The notes below the pieces were generated by a model, which saw nothing but the letters and a program-made list of their open reading frames with translations, searched no databases and had not been told where the DNA came from. This document shows, in pieces, positions 1-6,644 of a DNA stretch of 35,543 nucleotides (its first letter is position 1; the number at the start of each line of letters is the position of its first letter). Both the position numbers and the translations under genes were made by a program. The stretch lies in contig JAKISY010000049.1 in assembly GCA_021648365.1 (NCBI GenBank), positions 1 to 35,543 of the forward strand, given 5' to 3'. This DNA is from Verrucomicrobiales bacterium (GTDB taxonomy: Bacteria > Verrucomicrobiota > Verrucomicrobiia > Verrucomicrobiales > DEV007).

Positions 1-1020
1 TATTTCATGTAAATCCTTGTTGGTTAGCTTTAAATCGTGTGAGTGAGAAAACCTGAGCATATTTAAAATTGCGTTATTAACCCTAGTTGCCTGTCGGCGC
101 ATTTCCTCTAATATGGGTTTGTTTTCATCATCGGGCATATCCTGAACTAATATTTCAGTTGCGTTTGCAATACCGGTAAGGGGATTGCGAATTTCGTGTG
201 CTAAACGCGATGCCATCATACCAATTGTAGCCATTTTATTTTTTGATTCCAATTCTTTAACATGGCAAACGTTAAGCTCATTTTGGGTTTTCTGAAAAGT
301 TTCAACCATATCGTTAAAACTTTTGGCAAGTCTGCCCAATTCCTTAGATCTGCCAATTCCAATTCTCTTATCCAAATTACCTTTATTTATCTCGTTTATT
401 ATCTCTTCAAAACTTGAAAGTGATGTTTTAACAATGCGATAATGCAGAATAATTACCAATCCAATAATAATTAGTATGAGAATTATTGTGAAAAACAGAC
501 TAAATTTTCTAACAAAGACAAGGCTCCTCTCTGTTTCTTGTGTTGAAAAGTCGATAACTAAATACCCAAGTGATTTGGTGTTTGGTGAATGGCATTCGTA
601 GCAATTGGCAGTGTTTTCCATTTGCACAAAGGCTCTTGTGAAATGTTTTTCTCCTGACTCGAAAGATATCAGCTTAATTTGTTTGTCTAGCATTGAAGTG
701 TCTCCATTATAAAGTTCGTCTATTGTTATTTTTTCTGAGTCTGTGGGGTAGGTTTGGGTTCCCGTAGAATCGAAAAAGTAAGTGTTTATAACTTTATCAT
801 TATTCTGGGTTCTGTTTAGAAGCGTGATGAGTAAACCCTTATTTCCTGTTTCCAAATTATTGTAGTACTGATCTCTAAGAATATCTAGTAGCGATATGAT
901 GTGTGTTTCATTATCTTCATGTATAATTTTCCTGATGGAATGATTGAAAATATAAAATGATAAAAATGAAATTGTAGCAATGGCTATAATAAGAGAGATT
1001 GTTATTTTAAACCTGAATGA
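1..1020 (-). CDS. Sensor histidine kinase with haem-type CxxCH sensor, partial
   Basis: The reverse strand is open from the left edge through 1020, giving 340 residues without a stop. Numbered from the codon at 1020, it shows an N-terminal membrane helix (about residues 4-22), an extracytoplasmic region with the motif NCYECHSP (about 139-146), a second long hydrophobic helix (about 174-194), a HAMP-like linker, and a HisKA dimerisation segment with the phospho-acceptor motif LAHEIRNPLTGI. The ATPase domain would lie beyond the left edge. CxxCH is the covalent haem c-binding signature and occurs in sensor kinases with a haem-type periplasmic sensor domain, so a redox or gas-sensing role is inferred. 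The frame stays open into the hsdS sequence up to about 1080, so the true start is not visible. The DNA is much more AT-rich than the rest of the window, which suggests a different source genome. Confidence 0.85.
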
Positions 1021-1441
1021 TGTAGTAGAAAAGGTATTTTGAATCGAGAGCCTCGCCGCCTCGAAGGACAGTGAAGCCGGTTGAGGCCACCTCGCCATCA
1101 TACTTGGCTGGCACTTGCGCAATCTTTTTCAGATAGGTTCGAACCGTTGAAAAAAGAACATCGCCTTCCTCCACGAGCTGACGTGCCCGTGACGGGGCAT
1201 CTGCTCCCGTGTAGGTCTTTGTCTTCGTAATCTTCAATGCCTCATTGTCGATGCCTCCAATGTCGAGATAGGTGATCTCTTTGTCAGGCTCATCCTTGGG
1301 ATTCACCTTCGACGCCTTGATGCACACGTCGCCAAGGGTGCTTTCAGTCCAACCTTTCGGAACCTCACTCATACCACCACCTTCCTCCTCCAAGGCTCCG
1401 GCGGACAGGCGTTGTTCCGAATTTTTCATTTCGCATCTCAT
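1007..1441 (-). pseudogene. hsdS: Type I restriction specificity subunit HsdS, N-terminal fragment
   Basis: HsdS gives a type I restriction-modification complex its DNA target. The fragment holds the start of the first target-recognition domain: a lead-in PKGWTESTLGDV, then YLDIGGID, then GDVLFSTVRTYLKK and STGFTVLRG, ending at SKYLFYYI. After that the frame enters foreign AT-rich DNA and stops within a few codons. A complete HsdS is about 400 residues, so roughly two thirds is missing. Two starts are possible. One at 1441 overlaps the upstream microORF stop as ATGA. One at 1372 (MSEVPKGW) has a purine-rich GGAGGAGGAAGG just upstream and matches the usual HsdS N-terminus better. It is the last gene of the hsdR operon. 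Whether the truncation is biological or an assembly artefact cannot be decided here. Confidence 0.85.
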
Positions 1442-1563
1442 ACAACATCAACCTCATTAACTTCCTCCATCACGACTTTCGAATCTAAACCGAAAATACG
1501 CTTGGCGACGAAACAGACCGGCAAGCCTAATCTACTGTATTTATGGGGTGTCGGTGGTGCCAT
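1438..1563 (-). CDS. 41-residue microORF carrying an HsdR-like C-terminal tail
   Basis: This small ORF starts at ATG 1563, lies 42 bases after the SecB-like gene stop, and overlaps the hsdS reading frame by four bases (ATGA). Its last 30 residues (GLPVCFVAKRIFG, then D-S-K, then MEEVNEVDVV) align with the tails of the DUF1016 protein (GVPLAVAKRVFG..DPK..IEELN) and of HsdR (GVPLAVARKAFG..DPK). The alignment has about 13 identities and one inserted residue. This is visible directly in the translations. It could be a translated microprotein, a translational coupler for hsdS, or the 3' remnant of a lost gene whose tail resembled that of HsdR. I do not recognise it as a named family. Its expression is unproven. 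Confidence 0.5.
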   Translation of the reverse strand: MAPPTPHKYSRLGLPVCFVAKRIFGLDSKVVMEEVNEVDVV

Positions 1564-1605
1564 TTACGTGAAAAAGTGTGTTTCTTTGCAAGTTACAGCG
1601 AGCGA

Positions 1606-2064
1606 TCAGCTGCTCTTCTTCGCAGTTTTCTTATTCGCCTTTTTGGCTACGGGTTTCATGACACCAAAAGACACCGAAGGCAGCGTGGACATTCCGTGGC
1701 TAGATCGTGCGGTGATGTTGGCTAACATTTCACGACAAGCGCCATAGAGCATGGATGCTCCAGTCACATAAACGAGTTCTTCTGGGGAGCGTGCAGTGAA
1801 TTCTTTAGCAACTTCGAATTCGCCATGGATGGTGAGATCCGCTGTGTAGGGTGCTTCTTGGTCTTGGCTGTTGGAGCCCAGCGCCACTTCCAGGGTGAGG
1901 AGAAATTTCAGAAGATCGTCGGAGTGTACATGGATCGTTCTCTGAGTGCTAAGAGAGAAGCCACCCTCAGGATTATCCTGCTCGGACGCCTTGACGGAGA
2001 TCTCTGTGAAACTGTGACCCTGCAGCCGCAGCGGCGATGCATTAAGAGGCGATGGCTGTGTCAT
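1606..2064 (-). CDS. SecB-like chaperone of a toxin-antitoxin-chaperone module
   Basis: A 152-residue protein with the SecB fold signature: a beta-rich segment YTADLTIHGEFEVAKEF (about residues 76-92), the helix-start motif TGASMLYGACREMLANITAR (about 107-126), and the terminal LPSVSFGVM. A basic lysine-rich tail follows. SecB-like proteins encoded beside HTH antitoxins act as dedicated chaperones that protect and fold the antitoxin (TAC modules, such as the Rv1957 system of Mycobacterium tuberculosis). The start at ATG 2064 overlaps the antitoxin gene by 23 bases in another frame, as expected for coupled translation. Longer upstream extension of the frame only reads the antitoxin gene out of frame. 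A housekeeping SecB is less likely because of the gene context and the divergent sequence. Confidence 0.75.
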   Translation of the reverse strand: MTQPSPLNASPLRLQGHSFTEISVKASEQDNPEGGFSLSTQRTIHVHSDDLLKFLLTLEVALGSNSQDQEAPYTADLTIHGEFEVAKEFTARSPEELVYVTGASMLYGACREMLANITARSSHGMSTLPSVSFGVMKPVAKKANKKTAKKSS

Positions 2065-2473
2065 CAGGTGCGGTGGGTTTGAGGATGTATGGGTTTGAAA
2101 CTTGTGCAAGCACCGTGGTCCGAACGGGTGAAGAAAAGGCTTTGTGCACATCCGTTGGCTCATAAGCAGTCCAACGCATCTTTTTACCCTGTGGAGCAAA
2201 GGTCTGATGAAGGTCGGCACCAACGGCATTTCCTGCTCGGACAAGCGTATCGATGGTCAGGTTGCTATCACCGCTAAGCATCGCGGTGATGCGTGAAGGG
2301 CCCACCCCCATGCGCTCGGCAAGTTCGCCGCGCTTGATGCCCTCGCGTTTCATGAACTGGAGCAGTTCCTCCACCACGATGAGTTTGCGGAATTCCACTT
2401 GCTCTTCGATGGAGGGAGTTTTCGCAAAGTCTTTTGCAAGCGGGTTGCTCTCTTTGGTGCGTATGATTTTCAT
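2042..2473 (-). CDS. XRE/HigA-type HTH antitoxin
   Basis: A 143-residue protein from ATG 2473. After an N-terminal arm (MKIIRTKESNPLAKDF) comes a helix-turn-helix of the XRE/Cro type: VVEELLQFMKREGIKRGELAERMGVGPSRITAMLSGDSNLTIDTL. A C-terminal extension of about 50 residues (from FAPQGKKMRW onward) follows the DNA-binding domain. In TAC modules such an extension is the chaperone-addiction region bound by the SecB-like partner, and that partner is the next gene. The reading frame is open 55 codons further upstream to a GTG at 2638, through what looks like a toxin remnant, so a longer fusion product is possible. It probably represses its own promoter, as antitoxins of this type usually do, but I see no clear operator. 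Confidence 0.75.
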   Translation of the reverse strand: MKIIRTKESNPLAKDFAKTPSIEEQVEFRKLIVVEELLQFMKREGIKRGELAERMGVGPSRITAMLSGDSNLTIDTLVRAGNAVGADLHQTFAPQGKKMRWTAYEPTDVHKAFSSPVRTTVLAQVSNPYILKPTAPDDTAIAS

Positions 2474-2638
2474 GATTCCGGTTCTTGGTAAATGAGAGTT
2501 GTAGGCATTTTGATCCTTTTTCTTGAGTTGATTCAGGAATTTAGCAGCGGGATCCTTGCCGTCGATTGCAAGTGTCACAACCTCTCTGCACGCCCCAAGG
2601 TGGATGTTACTGAGGGTGATTTCAATGGATTTTTTCAC
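2474..2638 (-). pseudogene. Remnant of a HigB/Gp49-like toxin, in frame with the antitoxin
   Basis: The 55 codons upstream of the antitoxin ATG encode CREVVTLAIDGKDPAAKF, then LNQLKKKDQNAY. This resembles the N-terminus of the phage-derived Gp49-like (HigB-type) toxins, where a beta strand is followed by D-G-x-x-P and a lysine-rich helix. A complete toxin of that family is about 100-120 residues. Here the sequence goes after about 50 residues straight into the antitoxin frame without a stop. The simplest reading is an internal deletion that removed most of the toxin, including its catalytic region, and fused its start to the antitoxin. The start would be GTG 2638, 28 bases after the DUF1016 gene stop. 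The family assignment is from memory of motifs, so confidence is moderate. Confidence 0.45.
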
Positions 2639-2666
2639 TTATATGTGAAATTGAAGTTTTGGCTGT

Positions 2667-3596
2667 TCAAGCGATCAGCGCTTGATTCAGTTCCTCGATA
2701 ATGGCTTTCGGATCTTCGCCGAACACGCGTTTTGCCACAGCAAGCGGCACGCCTTCATCGGTGCCGAGTTCGAGAAGGAAGTCGCGGAGGTTGGCGATGA
2801 GAGATTCCTCCAGTTCACGCTCGCGGATCGACTCGCGGATGTCGAGGAACTCGAGGTTGAAGGAGTCTTTGATCAGCTCGCGGGCGAGGTCGGACTGGGG
2901 ATCGGTGAGGGTGGCGGCGAAGTTGTTGCTCTGGCTGGTGGCGCGGAGGTGGAGTTCACTCTCGATCTGATGAACGAGGACGGCGCGCGACCAGCCGTGT
3001 TGCGAAGTCTGGGCGGCATACCAGAGACGGAGGACGGGGTCTTTGAGTTTCTGAAACAACTTGATGTTGTGTCCCCATGGGATGGCAAGCAGCGCTTCGG
3101 GACAAGAACCGATTTCAACTTCTGAAACAGCCTGTTTCAGAAGTTCTCGCGCAGATTGCGCGAGAACTGAGCCTGTTTCGAAGACGACCGCTAGTGGCTG
3201 GGGAACTGCCGAGCTGTCCGCCAATTCTGCAACAGCTTGTTTCAGATTTTCAAGCCCTTCGCTGTGAGCGAGATAAAACTTTCGAATCAACCATAGGTTT
3301 CGGGAAGTGAATCCACTCATCTCAGGGAACTCCTGAGACAGATCGGTCGAAAGCTTCTCGATCACCGCTTTTCCCCAGCCTTCGATTTTCTGACGTTCGA
3401 CAATGAGTCTTCCAAGGTCCCAGTAGAGGCGAACCAGTTCCCGATTGGCTGCGAGGTGGGCTTGAACTCGGGCGGTTTGAATGCGCGATTTGATTGCCGC
3501 GAGGAGTTGCTGGTAGTCGGAGGGCGCGGCAAGGGATGCCACAGCCTTGATGCCGGCGGTCTTAATTTTTTGTGACGCTTTCTTCTTGGGTGACAT
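2667..3596 (-). CDS. DUF1016 (YhcG-like) protein lacking its nuclease domain
   Basis: A 309-residue protein. A basic N-terminus leads into the DUF1016 N-terminal region (about residues 28-110: YQQLLAAIKSRI, ELVRLYWDLGRLI, GWGKAVIEKLSTDL, GFTSRNLWLIRKFYLAH). An unusual linker follows (about 113-170), then the conserved IPWGHNIKL and the helical LWYAAQTSQHGWSRAVLVHQI up to RELEESLIANLRDFLLELG (about 260-278). Family members normally continue there with the PD-(D/E)xK nuclease core (F-V-G-R-Q, then D-L-L-F-Y-H, then E-L-K). That is absent. Instead the protein ends in a 30-residue tail matching the HsdR C-terminus at 22 of 30 positions. It starts 3 bases after the hsdR stop, so translation is coupled. 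It is presumably inactive as a nuclease and may keep a DNA- or protein-binding role. YhcG-like proteins often sit inside type I restriction loci. Confidence 0.8.
   Translation of the reverse strand: MSPKKKASQKIKTAGIKAVASLAAPSDYQQLLAAIKSRIQTARVQAHLAANRELVRLYWDLGRLIVERQKIEGWGKAVIEKLSTDLSQEFPEMSGFTSRNLWLIRKFYLAHSEGLENLKQAVAELADSSAVPQPLAVVFETGSVLAQSARELLKQAVSEVEIGSCPEALLAIPWGHNIKLFQKLKDPVLRLWYAAQTSQHGWSRAVLVHQIESELHLRATSQSNNFAATLTDPQSDLARELIKDSFNLEFLDIRESIRERELEESLIANLRDFLLELGTDEGVPLAVAKRVFGEDPKAIIEELNQALIA
3118..3168. repeat. Two abutting perfect palindromes inside the DUF1016 gene
   Basis: Two perfect inverted repeats overlap by 3 bases: 3118-3129 pairs with 3133-3144 (loop gcc), and 3142-3153 pairs with 3157-3168 (loop gat). 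Each arm is 12 bases and each unit is 27 bases, so both are multiples of three and stay in frame. They encode residues about 143-160, including LLKQAVSEV. A degraded third copy lies at about 3225-3245 and encodes LKQAVAE. This falls in the linker where ordinary DUF1016 proteins are shorter. Confidence 0.85.
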
Positions 3597-3599
3597 GCG

Positions 3600-6398
3600 C
3601 TAGGCGATGAGGGCTTCGTTGAGTTCGATGATGAGTTCTTTAGGGTCGTGCCCAAAGGCCTTTCTCGCGACGGCAAGCGGCACGCCCTCATCGGAGTCGA
3701 CACTTTGCCAGGCGTCGAGGTAGGCGGTCTGATCGTCGGTGGCGAAGGCTCCGTTGAGGGCGACGTAGTTTTTGATGACTTCGAGCCAGTGGCGTTGGGC
3801 GTCAGTGAAGCGGTCGCCGTGTTGGGCGAGCCATTGCTGGTAGCGGTTCTCGACAAATTCAGGGAAAGGCGCGAGCGGGGTAGCCTCAGGATCGACGGTG
3901 TGGCGGACGAGGGTGATGAGGTTGGTCAGGGTTTTGACGGGGTCGGCGGTGAGAGGACGCTTTTCGAGGTGTTCGTAGGCTTTCCAAACTTCGGCGGGAG
4001 CGATGTGGTAGGGCGGACGAGCGACGGCTTCGGCGAGGCCCTTGAGTTCTTCGTAAACGAGATGGCGCTTAGCGTGGGGTTTGTTGTAGAGGATCTGGAG
4101 GGCGGTGATTTCATCCTGGTTGTCTTCGAGGAATTGTTTCCAGTTGCTGATGAGGCCTCGGGCTTTTTCTTCATCGTAGCCGGTTTCGAGGACTTCGTCG
4201 CTGGCAAGGTGGTCGATGGTGATCTCGCGGTCGCGGCGTTTGGTTTCGAGCAGGTCGCGGAAGGCGGGCTGGGTGGCAATGGGGACGGCGGCCTGGTTGG
4301 CGAGGTCTAGGGCAGCTTGTTCCTCGGTGATGGATTCGTCCTCAGCGCGAGCGGCGATGTTGTCCGGATCGGTGGCTTGCAGCAGATCGGATGCGAGTTT
4401 TTTGAGGGAGAGGCCACCGGCGGATTGGAGTTCGGCTTTGTCGGAGTCGCTCAGGGACTGGTCGAGACGGGCAAGGCGGTTAGCGAGACTGGTGAGAGTA
4501 TCTTCGTCGCGATGGCCGATGGCGACGTTTTTGAGGAGTTGATCAAAAGCGACGGTGGGCTTGCGCTCGAGGGGGCGAGAGTCGGTCTTGTCGGACTCGG
4601 TGACGCCGACGGCATCGACGAGAACGAAACGAGTCTTGGTGCCGGCGTCGGGGGTGACGGTGGCGAGATCGGTGGGATCGATGGTGCGGGTGCCACGGCC
4701 TTTCATTTGCTCGAAGTAGAGCTGGGAGCGCACGTCTCGCAGGAAGAGCAGGCACTCGAGGGGCTTGATATCGGTGCCAGTGGCGATCATGTCGACGGTG
4801 ACGGCGATACGGAACTCGGGCGCGGTGCGGAAGGCTTTGATGATGTCCTCGGACTTACCGCTGGCCTTGTAAGTGATCTTTTTGCAGAAGTCATTGCCTT
4901 TGCCGAACTCTTCGCGGACGTGGGCGACAATGTCTTCGGCGTGGTTGTCGTCCTTAGCGAAGATAAGGGTCTTGGGGACCCAGGGAACGGACAAACCCAT
5001 CTGCGCGGCGCGCGCGGGCCGGTCGGGGAAAAGGTCGGTGAAGAGTTTTTCTTTGAAAGCGCGGATGACGGTGCGGATCTGGTCGGGGACGACAACCGAG
5101 CGGTCGAGCTGAGTTTTCTGAAAAGTTTCTTCCTCGTCCTGGACGGCCCAGCGTTTCTCGCGGGTAAGCCGGTCGCGTTTTTGGTAATCGAAACCTGCAT
5201 CGAGCTTGGTGCCCCCTTCAGAAATTTTGGTTTTGATCCTGTAGATATCGTAACCGACGTTAACACCATCTGCGACGGCCTGAACGTGGGGGTATTCGGT
5301 GACGAGATTCTGATTGAAGAAGCCGAGAGTCGCTTTTGAGGGGGTGGCGGTGAGTCCGATGAGGAAGGCGTCGAAGTAGTCGAGAACCTGACGCCAGAGG
5401 TTGTAGATGGAGCGGTGGCATTCGTCGACGATGACGAAATCGAATGATTCGATTGGGATGCGAGGGTTATAGGTGACTGGGAGCGGCTCCTTGCCCACGG
5501 TGCTGGCGGCCCCTTCATAGCCGGAGTGTTCGTCGGCCTCTTCGTCAAACTGGTCGTTGTTAGCAAGCTGGGCGTAGAGCCGCTGGATGGTGGAGACGGT
5601 GACGCTGCAGACATCGTCGATGCCGGCGGGGCCGAGCATCTGGACGTTATAGAGGTCGGTGAATTTGCGACCATCGTCGGGGGTGGTGAACTGCTGGAAT
5701 TCGTTGACGGTCTGGCGGCCGAGATTGCCGCGATCAACAAGGAAAAGGATGCGCTTCGCGCCGGCGTACTTGATGAGGCGGTAGGCCTGGGTGACGGCGG
5801 TGTAGGTCTTGCCAGAGCCGGTAGCCATCTGGAGAAGGGCACGTGGTCGGTTGTCGGCGAAAGATTTTTCAAGGCCGGTGATGGCATGAATCTGGCAATC
5901 ACGCAAGCCGGTGGTATTCAGTTCAGGAAACTCACGGAGCCGGGTGCGGAGAGTGTCGGACTGCTGAACGAGTCCGAGCAGGTGCCCGGGAGTATGAAAG
6001 GCGAAGACGAGACGGGAGCGCGAGTCGGGATCGCGCTGGTCGCGGAAGTTGGTCTCGATGCCAGTGGTTTCGTAGGTGAAAGGCAGTGGATCTGCCCAGC
6101 GCTGGGGGATCCATTTCTTTGCGTGGGAGTAGCGCTCTGACTGCTCGGCGATTCCAGAGAGAGTGGTGCCTTCTTTCTTGGCCTCCACGACACCAAGCGC
6201 TTTGCCGTCGACGAATAGGATGTAATCGGCGGGCCCGCCCTGGGATTGCATTTCGCGAACAGCTACCCCCTGCCCTGCTGCAAGGTTCAGTTCAGATACG
6301 TCTTGCACCACCCAGCCCGCCGCCGCTAACTGGCGATCAATGGTTTCACGGGCAATGGTTTCAGGAGCAGGAGGCACAAATTTAATACAAAGTTGCAT
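3600..6398 (-). CDS. hsdR: Type I restriction enzyme endonuclease/translocase subunit HsdR
   Basis: HsdR is the ATP-driven DNA translocase and nuclease of type I restriction systems. This one has 932 residues from ATG 6398, chosen because GAGG sits five bases upstream; the frame opens 4 codons earlier at a TTG. Motifs seen: a PD-ExK nuclease (ADYILFVDGK, then VVEAKKEG at about 57-77), Walker A ATGSGKT (192-198), DECH (325-328), TATP (350-353), and helicase motif VI QMKGRGTR (564-571). A long helical C-terminal region resembles the EcoEI-type HsdR C-terminal domain, which suits docking to the methylase. The gene begins about 250 bases downstream of gyrA and leads a tightly packed operon. No hsdM is found in the window. 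GC content looks higher than in gyrA and gyrB, which fits horizontal acquisition. Confidence 0.96.
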   Translation of the reverse strand: MQLCIKFVPPAPETIARETIDRQLAAAGWVVQDVSELNLAAGQGVAVREMQSQGGPADYILFVDGKALGVVEAKKEGTTLSGIAEQSERYSHAKKWIPQRWADPLPFTYETTGIETNFRDQRDPDSRSRLVFAFHTPGHLLGLVQQSDTLRTRLREFPELNTTGLRDCQIHAITGLEKSFADNRPRALLQMATGSGKTYTAVTQAYRLIKYAGAKRILFLVDRGNLGRQTVNEFQQFTTPDDGRKFTDLYNVQMLGPAGIDDVCSVTVSTIQRLYAQLANNDQFDEEADEHSGYEGAASTVGKEPLPVTYNPRIPIESFDFVIVDECHRSIYNLWRQVLDYFDAFLIGLTATPSKATLGFFNQNLVTEYPHVQAVADGVNVGYDIYRIKTKISEGGTKLDAGFDYQKRDRLTREKRWAVQDEEETFQKTQLDRSVVVPDQIRTVIRAFKEKLFTDLFPDRPARAAQMGLSVPWVPKTLIFAKDDNHAEDIVAHVREEFGKGNDFCKKITYKASGKSEDIIKAFRTAPEFRIAVTVDMIATGTDIKPLECLLFLRDVRSQLYFEQMKGRGTRTIDPTDLATVTPDAGTKTRFVLVDAVGVTESDKTDSRPLERKPTVAFDQLLKNVAIGHRDEDTLTSLANRLARLDQSLSDSDKAELQSAGGLSLKKLASDLLQATDPDNIAARAEDESITEEQAALDLANQAAVPIATQPAFRDLLETKRRDREITIDHLASDEVLETGYDEEKARGLISNWKQFLEDNQDEITALQILYNKPHAKRHLVYEELKGLAEAVARPPYHIAPAEVWKAYEHLEKRPLTADPVKTLTNLITLVRHTVDPEATPLAPFPEFVENRYQQWLAQHGDRFTDAQRHWLEVIKNYVALNGAFATDDQTAYLDAWQSVDSDEGVPLAVARKAFGHDPKELIIELNEALIA

Positions 6399-6599
6399 TA
6401 TCCTCAACATTCACAGCAAGAAAGCAAGCTAAACCAACATGAAAAGCATCGTCTCTGACAATTAATGCTAAGCTTCAATTCGTCGGTGCTCGGCAGCTCG
6501 CCCTTCAATTCTTTCGGCAGAGCCCCACAGCAGCGCCCCAAAATTCTCTATGGAGGGGCTCGCTCCTGCGTGCCTTCCGGCGCCCGCCTCCTGACCATT

Positions 6600-6624
6600 C
6601 GACAGCCCCCGTAGAGAGCTGTCG
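6600..6624 (-). terminator. Hairpin between gyrA and hsdR
   Basis: A 7-bp perfect stem, CGACAGC at 6600-6606 pairing with 6618-6624 around an 11-base loop, lies 20 bases after the gyrA stop. There is no T-run behind it, so it is at best a weak or factor-dependent terminator. The rest of 6411-6644 shows no gene. Confidence 0.3.
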
Positions 6625-6644
6625 CCTATCAACTTTGCCCAGCT

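Noticed and set aside
4317..5339. Long plus-strand ORF of 340 residues
   Set aside because: It lies wholly antisense to hsdR and is explained by the GC-rich codon bias of that gene; the translation is low-complexity Gly/Val/Glu-rich.
4787..5902. Minus-strand ORF of 371 residues
   Set aside because: It is an alternative frame inside hsdR, Ser/Pro/Thr-rich with no domain, while hsdR motifs are continuous in the other frame.
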